Assembly: GCA_913064755.1 (NCBI GenBank)
Contig: CAJYBQ010000243.1
Coordinates: 1-5,786 of the forward strand
Reading direction: 5' to 3'
Length of the DNA stretch: 5,786 nucleotides
Source of the DNA: an uncultured Alphaproteobacteria bacterium
GTDB taxonomy: Bacteria > Pseudomonadota > Alphaproteobacteria > Minwuiales > Minwuiaceae
The notes under the pieces are model-generated. The model had not been told where the DNA came from. It did no database searches and was given only the letters and a program-made list of their open reading frames with translations. The stretch's first letter is position 1; every line of letters starts with the position of its first letter. Made by a program: the position numbers and the translations under genes. Of the stretch, positions 1 through 5,390 are shown in pieces.

Positions 1-72
1 CGGGGTGGACCGAGTAGTGAGGGCGCCTGGGCCGAAAGCGCGGTGACTGCGGGGTCTGCGGGCAGTGCCTGC
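1..72. other. Left-edge segment that does not fit the adjoining gene
   Basis: The frame of the following glycosyltransferase has two consecutive stops here (TAG at 15-17, TGA at 18-20). The residues read from 21 to about 70 are Gly/Arg/Cys-rich and do not resemble the TPR repeats that normally precede this domain. No ATG or GTG in that frame lies upstream of the conserved part. A short inverted repeat, GGCAG-TGC-CTGCC, sits at 61-73. The stretch could be a third chimeric join, a frameshift from poor read quality at a contig end, or a very diverged linker. The sequence alone does not decide between these. Confidence 0.45.
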
Positions 73-983
73 CGCCCTGGAACGGCGAGGACATTTCCGA
101 CAAGACCCTGCTGATCTCCGACGAGCAGGGCATCGGTGATGCGATCATCTTTGCCAGCGCCTTCCAGGAAGTGATCGACCGTGCAGGCCACGTGATCATC
201 GAATGCGACCATCGCCTGGTGACCTGGTTCCAGCGCTCGTTCCCCGATGCCACCGTGCATCGCCACGTCACGTTCCGGTCCAACAACAAGATCAATCGCC
301 ACTACGGCTGGCTGAAGGACGACGGTGTTCCGAAGCCGGACCTGTTCATTCCCTCCGGCTCCATCTTCAGCCTGCTGCGGCCCGACCTGGAAAGCTTCCA
401 CCGGCCCGATCCCTACCTGGTGCCGGACCCGGAGCGGGTGGCGTTCTGGAAGGAACGCTTCGATGCCCTGTGCGATGGGCCGAAGGTCGGACTGTGCTGG
501 TCCGGTGGTTTCATCACCCCGATCCGCGCCAAGGGCTACATGTCCCTGAGCGATTTCGAGCCCTTCTTCGACCTGCAGGACGCGGGCGTCCACTTCATCG
601 ACGTCATGTACAAGGACGCGGCGGAGGACAGGGCGAAGCTGAAGGCGGAATACGGCGTCGACCTGCATGACTGGGACGACATCGACCGGCGCAACCAGCT
701 GGACGAAGCGGCGGCCTATACCGCGGCGCTGGACTTCGTCGTCTCCATCTCGTCGTCGCCGGTCGCGATTGCCGGGGCCATCGGCGTGCCTTCGGTGACA
801 CTGCTGCACAAGGCCGACCGCTTCCATTTCGGGGCAGGCATCGAACCCTGGTTCCCCAAGGCCGAGATCTTCGTCGCCACCAATCGTGCCGAATGGCCGT
901 CCGTTCCCTGCAAGGCTGCGCGGGAATCCACGGCCCGGCGTCTCGGTCTCTCGACGCGGACGACGGAGAAGATCGATGCATGA
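21..983 (+). CDS. 5'-truncated GT9-like glycosyltransferase domain (TPR-protein type)
   Basis: This is the C-terminal part of a protein of the kind annotated as TPR-repeat protein with a heptosyltransferase-like (GT9-fold) domain, common in surface-glycan and flagellin-glycosylation loci. Clear family resemblance starts near base 72 (PPWNGEDI), followed by LLISDEQGIGDAIIF, which matches the usual EQG.GD..qF motif. The second Rossmann half begins at KVGLCWSGG and continues to LDFVVSISSSPVAIAGAIGVPSV, the usual 'LD.VIS..s...H.AGA.G.P' segment. The usual His of this segment is Val here (SPVAIAGA). No true start is visible: the first GTG in frame (171) already lies inside the conserved domain, so the gene is cut upstream. 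Its stop (TGA 981-983) lies 8 bases inside the next gene, which suggests co-translation. Donor and acceptor cannot be told. The family call is good; the specific role is inference. Confidence 0.75.
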   Translation, partial: GRLGRKRGDCGVCGQCLPPWNGEDISDKTLLISDEQGIGDAIIFASAFQEVIDRAGHVIIECDHRLVTWFQRSFPDATVHRHVTFRSNNKINRHYGWLKDDGVPKPDLFIPSGSIFSLLRPDLESFHRPDPYLVPDPERVAFWKERFDALCDGPKVGLCWSGGFITPIRAKGYMSLSDFEPFFDLQDAGVHFIDVMYKDAAEDRAKLKAEYGVDLHDWDDIDRRNQLDEAAAYTAALDFVVSISSSPVAIAGAIGVPSVTLLHKADRFHFGAGIEPWFPKAEIFVATNRAEWPSVPCKAARESTARRLGLSTRTTEKIDA

Positions 984-1677
984 TCTCGTGCCGATCATCG
1001 TTCAGGCGCGCACGGGGTCGACCCGCTGTCCCGCCAAGGTGATGCGCCCGGTTGCCGGGCGTCGGCTGATCGACTTCACGCTGGATGCGCTGGAACGCTG
1101 CCGCACCGCGCGGCCGGTGATCGTCGCCACGTCCGATGATCCGCTGGATGACGCGCTCGCCGCCCATTGCACGGGGCGCAACATCCCCGTGGTACGCGGC
1201 TCGCTGGACAATGTTGCCGGCCGTTTCCGCGAAGTGCTGGACCGGTTTCCGGTCGCCGGTTTCGTGCGCGTGTCCGGTGACAGCCCCTTGATCGATCGAC
1301 GCCTGGTGGACGGTGCCGTGGAACGGTTCCGCGAAACCGGTGCCGACCTGGTGACCAACGTCTTTCCCCGCAGCTTTCCCAAGGGCCAGTCGGTGGAAGT
1401 CATCCGGTCCGATATCTTCCTGGAGGCGGAGGTGGAAATGACCGACGCGTCCGACCGGGAACACGTGACGCCCTGGTTCTATCGCAGTCCGGACCGCTAT
1501 CGCATCGTCAACATCACGGCGCAGGCCGAACTTGGCGACGCGTCGATGGTGGTGGACACGGAAGAGGATTTCGAGCGGTTCCGGGAAATTGCCCACACGC
1601 TTGATGCCCCCTCGTGTCGGTACCACTGGGAAGAACTTGCGGCCCTGCCGAAGACCGCGGGCAGGATCGTCGCGTGA
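976..1677 (+). CDS. SpsF-like cytidylyltransferase family protein
   Basis: A 233-residue nucleotidyltransferase of the SpsF/CMP-sugar synthetase type, which joins CTP (or a related NTP) to a sugar, releasing pyrophosphate. The N-terminal nucleotide-binding signature reads VQARTGSTRCPAKVM (residues 9-23), close to the family's IIQAR.GSTRLPGKVL but with Cys-Pro-Ala for Leu-Pro-Gly; the Lys is kept. Further family marks are GDSPLID (101-107, metal/nucleotide Asp), DREHVTPWFYRS (160-171), which is very typical of SpsF-like proteins, and VVDTEEDF (192-199). ATG 976 is chosen because it directly precedes the conserved core and has GGAG at 965-968, seven bases upstream. In-frame codons further upstream lie within the previous gene. 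It overlaps the preceding gene by 8 bases and the next by 4. It could supply a CMP-activated sugar for a surface glycan; the substrate is unknown. Confidence 0.88.
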   Translation: MHDLVPIIVQARTGSTRCPAKVMRPVAGRRLIDFTLDALERCRTARPVIVATSDDPLDDALAAHCTGRNIPVVRGSLDNVAGRFREVLDRFPVAGFVRVSGDSPLIDRRLVDGAVERFRETGADLVTNVFPRSFPKGQSVEVIRSDIFLEAEVEMTDASDREHVTPWFYRSPDRYRIVNITAQAELGDASMVVDTEEDFERFREIAHTLDAPSCRYHWEELAALPKTAGRIVA

Positions 1678-2696
1678 CAGCGACCGACGCCCGCCCTCTG
1701 ATCCAGGCCGGTATCATCGGCCTCGGAGTCGGCGAACGCCACATCGGCGGCTATGAACGCCACCCCGACTGCAAGGTCACGCGACTGGCCGATTTCTGCG
1801 CCGACAAGCGCGCGGACGTGGCGACCCGGTTCCCGGGGCGGGAGATCGCCGACAGTGCCGACGCGGTGCTGGACGAACCGGACGTGTCCATTGTCTCCAT
1901 CGCTTCCCACGACCAGGATCACTTCGCGCAGGTCATACGGGCGATTGCCGCCGACAAGCACGTCTTCGTCGAGAAGCCGCTGGTGCTGGAGATCGACCAT
2001 GCCCGGCAGGTGCGGGCCGCGCTGAACGCGAAACCGCACCTCAAGATCTCCTCCAACCTGATCCTGCGCCGGTGCCCGCGCTTCCTGAAACTGCGGGCCG
2101 ATATCGCGAACGGCGACTACGGCCAGTTGTTTCACATCGACGCCGACTACCAGTACGGCCGCATCCACAAGCTGCTGGGCGGCTGGCGCGGGACGCAGCC
2201 GGGGTACAGCCTGGTACTGGGCGGTGCGGTGCACATGGTGGACCTGGTGCTCTGGCTGACCGGCGATCGGGCGGTGGAGGTCAGCGCGATGGGCAATCGC
2301 ATCGCCACCGCGGACAGCGGCTTCGCCAACTTCGATCTGGTTCAGGCACTGGTTCGTTTCGAGAGCGGAATGGTGGCCAAGATCGGCTGCAACGGTGGTT
2401 GCGTGCACCCGCATTTCCACAAGCTGGAGGTCTACGGCACGAACGCCAGTTTCGTTAACGGTTTGGAAAGTGCGTTTGTTTACCGTGATCGTCATCCCGG
2501 CAGAAGGCCGGAAACAATGACGGAGGCCTATCCCGGTGTCGACAAGGGTGACCTGTTACAAGATTTCGTGGACGCGGTTCTCAATGACCGCGTGCCGGAG
2601 GTGAGTGCAGATGACGTATTCCGCTCCCTCTCCGTCTGCTTTGCCATCGAACGCGCCGCGCACAGCGGCCGATCCGTCGCAGTCGAGCAGCTCTGA
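1674..2696 (+). CDS. Gfo/Idh/MocA family NAD(P)-dependent oxidoreductase
   Basis: A 340-residue sugar dehydrogenase of the Gfo/Idh/MocA family, which oxidises or reduces a hydroxyl/keto position on a sugar or nucleotide sugar using NAD(P). The N-terminal Rossmann fold shows GIIGLGVGERH (residues 13-23), and the catalytic Lys lies in VEKPL (99-103). The C-terminal alpha/beta domain carries GGAVHMVDLVLWLTG (183-197), with the family's catalytic His/Asp positions at H187 and D190. The start is GTG 1674, within a GTGA overlap with the upstream stop, with AGGA at 1663-1666. Starts further upstream would extend deep into the cytidylyltransferase gene and add nothing conserved. The C-terminus overlaps the aminotransferase gene by 86 bases. 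Neighbouring DegT and nucleotidyltransferase genes suggest it makes the 3-keto (or similar) intermediate for an amino sugar, as known for WlbA/WlbE and NtdC/NtdA pairs. The exact substrate is inference. Confidence 0.9.
   Translation: MTATDARPLIQAGIIGLGVGERHIGGYERHPDCKVTRLADFCADKRADVATRFPGREIADSADAVLDEPDVSIVSIASHDQDHFAQVIRAIAADKHVFVEKPLVLEIDHARQVRAALNAKPHLKISSNLILRRCPRFLKLRADIANGDYGQLFHIDADYQYGRIHKLLGGWRGTQPGYSLVLGGAVHMVDLVLWLTGDRAVEVSAMGNRIATADSGFANFDLVQALVRFESGMVAKIGCNGGCVHPHFHKLEVYGTNASFVNGLESAFVYRDRHPGRRPETMTEAYPGVDKGDLLQDFVDAVLNDRVPEVSADDVFRSLSVCFAIERAAHSGRSVAVEQL
2597..2605 (+). promoter_or_regulatory. Strong ribosome binding site for the aminotransferase
   Basis: GGAGGTGAG lies five bases upstream of ATG 2611 and is a near-full anti-Shine-Dalgarno match inside the coding sequence of the oxidoreductase. 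It selects ATG 2611 over GTG 2605, which lies within the site itself, and supports real translation from inside the upstream gene. Confidence 0.75.
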
Positions 2697-3054
2697 AACA
2701 GCCGATTTCCGCCAGATCCATTTCGGTCGTCCGATCATCGGCGATGCCGAACGGCGCGCTGTCCTGGAGGTTCTGGACAGCCCGATCCTGGTTCATGGTC
2801 CGCGCGCGCTGAAGTTCGAGGAAGATTTCGCGGCCTTCGCCCATGGTGGCGAGGCGGTGACCGTATCGTCCTGCACGGCGGGCCTGCACCTGGGGTATTT
2901 CCAGCTTGGCCTGGGTCCGGGGGACGAGGTCATCGTGCCGGCCCAGACCCACACCGCCACGGCACATGCCGTCGAATATGTCGGTGCGAAGCCTGTCTTC
3001 GTCGATGCGGAGCGGGAAACCGGCAATATCGACATCGACCAGGTCGAGGCTGCG
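2611..3054 (+). CDS. DegT/DnrJ/EryC1/StrS aminotransferase, 3'-truncated at a join
   Basis: The first ~148 residues of a PLP-dependent sugar aminotransferase; the family normally has about 370-400. The conserved part begins at IHFGRPIIGDAERRAV (residues 36-51). It continues with SSCTAGLH (86-93, where most members have SGT.AL), GPGDEVIVPAQTHTATAHA (102-120) and GAKPVFVDAE, then NIDIDQVEAA (139-148). After that the + strand reading stops resembling the family. The PLP-binding Lys and the whole C-terminal domain are missing, so this piece cannot be active. An in-frame reading runs on to about 3438, but that part is the antisense of a dehydrogenase gene and should not be annotated as protein. 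The first ~30 residues are Ser/Pro/Ala-rich, pre-date the conserved core and are encoded mostly in the overlap with the oxidoreductase. Role: probable transamination of the keto sugar made by the upstream enzyme (inference). Confidence 0.88.
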
Positions 3055-3062
3055 GAACGGAA
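3043..3062. other. Breakpoint joining two truncated, opposed genes
   Basis: To the left, + strand codons match DegT aminotransferases up to VEAA (ending 3054). To the right, the - strand codes for a short-chain dehydrogenase up to NNAGPIP (about 3058-3077). Neither gene continues across. The octamer TCGAGGCT at 3044-3051 can be read as V-E-A in one gene and S-L-D in the other, so the exact crossover is hidden by microhomology. No target-site duplication, inverted repeat or transposase is seen nearby. Confidence 0.8.
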
Positions 3063-3336
3063 TCGGGCCCGCATTGTTGACCGGAATATCGATGCCGGCC
3101 GTATCCTTTGCCAGTTGCCGGACCCGGTCGCCGTTGGACAGGTCCGCTGCATGGATGGTGACCTGCGCGCCGAAATCGCCGTTGATTCCATCACGAGCGG
3201 CTTCCAGATCCGCCTGTGTCCGCGATGCCAGATGCAGGTTGCAGCCTTCCGCCGCCAGGGCCCGCGCAACCGCCAGACCGATGCCCTTGGACGCGCCGGT
3301 GACCAGCGCTGTCTTGCCTGCCAGGTTCAAATCCAT
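3055..3336 (-). CDS. Short-chain dehydrogenase/reductase (SDR), 3'-truncated at a join
   Basis: The N-terminal ~94 residues of a classical SDR, an NAD(P)-dependent oxidoreductase family normally of about 250 residues. The start is ATG at 3336-3334 with AGGGGGA at 3347-3341 on the - strand, four bases upstream. The protein opens MDLNLAGKTALVTGASKGIG, which contains the cofactor-binding TGxxxGIG (residues 13-20). ASRTQADLEAA follows the second strand; an Arg at 39 after Ser hints at NADP preference. A conserved Asp lies in HAADLS (62-67), and NNAG is at 87-90. The residue before VNNAG is Pro where Leu is usual (DIPVNNAG). The catalytic YxxxK and substrate domain are lost beyond the join, so this piece is not functional. 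It is divergent from rpmI across a 206-base gap. The substrate cannot be told. Confidence 0.87.
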
Positions 3337-3368
3337 GATGTCCCCCTGTTGAATATGCGTTTTGCGGC

Positions 3369-3397
3369 AATGTGCGGGCCGGTGCCCATGTCGTCAA
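3369..3397 (-). promoter_or_regulatory. Possible promoter for the SDR gene
   Basis: On the - strand TTGACG (3397-3392; CTTGAC if read one base earlier) is followed after 17 bases by CACATT (3374-3369). The -35 is strong and the -10 weak (3 of 6 consensus bases). It lies about 33 bases upstream of the SDR start. Confidence 0.35.
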
Positions 3398-3410
3398 GCG
3401 GCTCGCGGCC

Positions 3411-3439
3411 TTGCGTTGTGCCGTTTTGGGGGGTATAAG
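3411..3439 (+). promoter_or_regulatory. Probable sigma-70 promoter of rpmI-rplT-pheS-pheT
   Basis: TTGCGT (3411-3416), a 17-base spacer and TATAAG (3434-3439) give a good housekeeping promoter. A transcript starting near 3446 would carry a ~97-base leader before rpmI. No other candidate of similar quality was seen in the 206-base intergenic region. Confidence 0.6.
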
Positions 3440-3475
3440 GCGCGCCTCAACGCGGCGGCTGTGGCCCTGGGTATG

Positions 3476-3512
3476 CCCTGACCGTCAAATAACGGTGGTT
3501 TTTTGAAACCGC
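3476..3512 (+). promoter_or_regulatory. Possible attenuator-like leader with two competing hairpins
   Basis: ACCGT (3481-3485) pairs with ACGGT (3492-3496) around a 6-base loop. With a 2-base bulge, CC (3477-3478) can also pair with GG (3497-3498). A run of six T (3499-3504) follows directly, as in an intrinsic terminator. A second hairpin, GTGGTTT (3495-3501) with AAACCGC (3506-3512) and a TTTG loop, uses the same GTGG and T-run, so the two cannot form together. This arrangement fits a terminator/antiterminator switch for the ribosomal-protein operon. Stem 1 is short, so function is unproven. Confidence 0.35.
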
Positions 3513-3542
3513 AAAACACTTTCGCTCAAAGAGGAAACCGAA

Positions 3543-3743
3543 ATGCCCAATTTGAAGAAAAAGTCCAGTTCCAAGAAACGGGTCCGTATTACCGCAAAAG
3601 GCAAGGTCCGTTTTAACAGCGCGTGCCTGTCGCACATGCTGCGCCGCCGGTCGCAGAAGATGAAGCGCACCAATCGCGGTACGCAGATCATGGCCGCGGC
3701 GGATGCCAAGGTCGTCAAGCGTCATTTCCTGCCGAACCTTTAA
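3543..3743 (+). CDS. rpmI: 50S ribosomal protein L35
   Basis: A 66-residue, very basic protein with the L35 layout: an N-terminal MPNLKKKSSSKKRVRITAKGK, where bacterial L35 usually has MPK.KTKS..KKR...T..GK. A central basic stretch with RRRSQKMKRTNRGT follows, and the protein ends DAKVVKRHFLPNL. Length is normal (64-66). GAGGAA at 3531-3536 precedes ATG 3543. The product is a structural protein of the large ribosomal subunit. The middle (FNSACLSHMLRRRS) departs from the common '.aGk.H....k' pattern and holds one Cys, but the ends fit well. It is followed after 18 bases by rplT. infC, often directly upstream in bacteria, is not present in this window. Confidence 0.93.
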   Translation: MPNLKKKSSSKKRVRITAKGKVRFNSACLSHMLRRRSQKMKRTNRGTQIMAAADAKVVKRHFLPNL

Positions 3744-3761
3744 GAAAACGGAGCCAGATAT

Positions 3762-4121
3762 ATGTCTCGAGTAAAACGGGGCGTCACCACGCACGCCCGC
3801 CCCCGCAAGGTCATCAAGGCTGCCAAGGGTTCGCGCGGCCGGTCCAAGAATACGTTTCGCGCTGCTATCCAGCGGGTCCATAAGGACCTGCAATACGCCT
3901 ATCGTGATCGTCGCACCAAGAAGCGCGATTTCCGGCGTCTCTGGATCCAGCGCATCAATGCCGGCGTCCGTCAGCACGGCATGACCTATTCGACCTTCAT
4001 CAATGGTCTGAAGCTGGCCGGGATCGATCTCGACCGCAAGGTGCTGTCGGATATCGCAATCCACGAACCCGATGCATTCCAGGCACTGGTCACGCAGGCA
4101 CAGGCGGCGCTCCCGAAATAG
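3762..4121 (+). CDS. rplT: 50S ribosomal protein L20
   Basis: A 119-residue protein matching L20 from end to end: MSRVKRGVTTHARPRKVIKAAKG at the N-terminus (the usual form is MaRVKRGv.ar.rhkkvlk.AKG), then GRSKNTFRAAIQRV, AYRDRRTKKRDFRRLWI.RINAG, TYSTFINGLKLAGIDLDRKVL and DIA..EPDAFQALV. It binds 23S rRNA early in large-subunit assembly. In E. coli and B. subtilis L20 also represses its own operon through leader RNA, which is relevant to the structured leader before rpmI. GGAG at 3750-3753 precedes ATG 3762. Only 27 bases separate its stop from pheS, leaving no room for a pheM-type attenuator as found in E. coli. Confidence 0.96.
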   Translation: MSRVKRGVTTHARPRKVIKAAKGSRGRSKNTFRAAIQRVHKDLQYAYRDRRTKKRDFRRLWIQRINAGVRQHGMTYSTFINGLKLAGIDLDRKVLSDIAIHEPDAFQALVTQAQAALPK

Positions 4122-4148
4122 CGCCGTCAACCGCGGGCAGGTCCGGTG

Positions 4149-5225
4149 ATGGAAAATCTCGACGAATTGCGCGAAGAACTGCTGTCTGCCGTCGCGGCGG
4201 CGGACAGTCTCGACGCGCTTGAATCGATTCGCGTTTCGGCGCTCGGCCGCAAGGGCCGGGTAACGGAGCTGATGAAGGGGCTGGGCAAGCTGGACGCCGA
4301 TGAACGGCGCACGGCCGGTCAGTCCCTGAACGCGGTCAAGACCGCTGTATCCGATGCCATCGATGCCCGCCAGGGCGGGCTGGCGGACGCGGCGCTTGAA
4401 GCGGAACTGGTGGCGGAACGGGTGGACATCACCCTGCCGGTACGCCCGGAAAATGAAGGGCGTTTGCATCCGATCAGCCAGACCTTCGACGAAATCATCG
4501 CGATTTTCGGCGAGATGGGTTTTTCGGTCGCCGAAGGCCCGGATATCGAAGACGATTTCCACAACTTCACGGCCCTGAACATTCCGCCGGAACATCCCGC
4601 CCGGCAGATGCACGATACCTTCTACCTGCCGGAAGGCGCGGATGGCGAACGGCCGGTGCTGCGCACGCATACCTCGCCGGTGCAGGTCCGTACCATGCAG
4701 TCGACGACACCGCCGCTGCGGATCATCGCGCCGGGCCGCACCTATCGTTGCGATTCCGACATGACCCATACGCCGATGTTCCATCAGGTCGAAGGGCTGG
4801 TCATCGACAAGACCAGCCATATGGGACACCTAAAGGGATGCCTGATCGAATTCTGCCGCGCCTATTTCGAAGTGCCCGACGTGCCGGCCCGTTTCCGGCC
4901 AAGCTATTTTCCTTTCACCGAACCGTCGGCGGAAATGGATATCGGCTGTAGCCGGGCCGGGGGCGAGCTGAAAATCGGCGCCGGCGACGACTGGCTGGAA
5001 ATTCTCGGCTGCGGCATGGTGCACCCGAAGGTGCTGGAATATTGCGGCATCGACTCGACCGAATATCAGGGCTTCGCCTTCGGTATGGGGATCGAGCGGA
5101 TTGCCATGCTGAAATACGGCATTCCCGACCTGCGCCCGTTCTATGACAGCGACCTGCGCTGGCTGAAGCATTACGGCTTCATGCCCTTCGATGTTCCCAA
5201 TCTGGCCGGAGGGCTCAACCGATGA
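4149..5225 (+). CDS. pheS: Phenylalanyl-tRNA synthetase alpha subunit
   Basis: 358 residues, complete. Together with PheT it forms the cytoplasmic (alpha-beta)2 enzyme that charges tRNA-Phe. Residues 1 to ~90 are an Ala/Glu/Leu-rich coiled-coil tRNA-binding arm. The class II catalytic core follows: motif 1 region HPISQTFDEIIAIFGEMGF (from H107), then HPARQMHDTFYL and LRTHTSPVQVRTM. Motif 2 is GRTYRCDSDMTHTPMFHQVEG (from G196), followed by SYFPFTEPSAEMDIGC and GDDWLEILGCGMVHP. Motif 3 is GFAFGMGIERIAML (308-321, Arg 317). ATG 4149 follows a GTG at 4146; AGGT at 4139-4142 suits either, and ATG is preferred by codon. The stop overlaps the pheT start by four bases (ATGA). All expected motifs are present. 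Confidence 0.97.
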   Translation: MENLDELREELLSAVAAADSLDALESIRVSALGRKGRVTELMKGLGKLDADERRTAGQSLNAVKTAVSDAIDARQGGLADAALEAELVAERVDITLPVRPENEGRLHPISQTFDEIIAIFGEMGFSVAEGPDIEDDFHNFTALNIPPEHPARQMHDTFYLPEGADGERPVLRTHTSPVQVRTMQSTTPPLRIIAPGRTYRCDSDMTHTPMFHQVEGLVIDKTSHMGHLKGCLIEFCRAYFEVPDVPARFRPSYFPFTEPSAEMDIGCSRAGGELKIGAGDDWLEILGCGMVHPKVLEYCGIDSTEYQGFAFGMGIERIAMLKYGIPDLRPFYDSDLRWLKHYGFMPFDVPNLAGGLNR

Positions 5226-5380
5226 AGTTCTCGCTGTCCTGGCTGAAAGAGCATCTCGAGACCGATGCCACGCTCGAGCAGATCTGCGACACCCTGCCGA
5301 TGCTCGGGCTTGAGGTCGAGGAGCTGATCAATCCGGCTGAAAAGCTGTCGCCCTTCACCATCGCCCATGTCATCGAGGCT
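5222..5380 (+). CDS. pheT: Phenylalanyl-tRNA synthetase beta subunit, N-terminal fragment cut at a join
   Basis: The first ~53 residues of PheT, a protein normally of about 800. MKFSLSWLKEHLETDATLEQ, then LPMLGLEVEEL and SPFTIAHVIEA, match the standard PheT N-terminus that leads into the tRNA-binding (EMAP/OB-like) domain. The expected continuation with HPDADRL and C.V..G is absent. From about 5381 the + strand reading is the antisense of an outer-membrane protein gene, although the frame stays open to 5773. GGAGGG at 5208-5213 and the ATGA overlap with pheS fix the start. The fragment cannot provide synthetase function. As pheT is essential, an intact copy should exist in the source genome. 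Confidence 0.92.
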
Positions 5381-5390
5381 CCAGACGCCT
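5369..5390. other. Breakpoint joining pheT to an unrelated opposed gene
   Basis: PheT similarity ends at HVIEA (5366-5380). DUF481-type coding on the - strand can be read down to about W-S-L-D-D (5383-5369). TCGAGGCT at 5373-5380 belongs plausibly to both genes. GC drops from about 58-60% to about 48% across the point, and codon choice changes, which shows two different sources. Confidence 0.85.

Noticed and set aside
604..2495. Long - strand open frames opposite the glycosyltransferase, cytidylyltransferase and oxidoreductase
   Set aside because: The Arg/His/Pro-rich readings have no recognisable domain and lie opposite well-supported genes.
3044..3051. TCGAGGCT as a site-specific recombination or transposon attachment site
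   Set aside because: It is too short, with no flanking repeats, integrase or transposase in the window. Microhomology at a chimeric join explains it more simply.
2581..3054. Continuation of the SDR frame on the - strand across the join
   Set aside because: It lacks the SDR YxxxK region and is the antisense of the aminotransferase and the oxidoreductase end.
3055..3438. Continuation of the aminotransferase open frame on the + strand
   Set aside because: It is the antisense of a clear SDR N-terminus (TGASKGIG, NNAG) with its own ribosome binding site. The + strand residues do not resemble DegT proteins.
4122..4148. pheM-like attenuator between rplT and pheS
   Set aside because: The gap is only 27 bases, with no leader peptide, Phe codon run or terminator.
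3447..4829. Long - strand open frame of 460 codons opposite rpmI, rplT and pheS
   Set aside because: It is a shadow frame common in GC-rich DNA. The + strand genes under it are unmistakable, and the frame shows no family motif.
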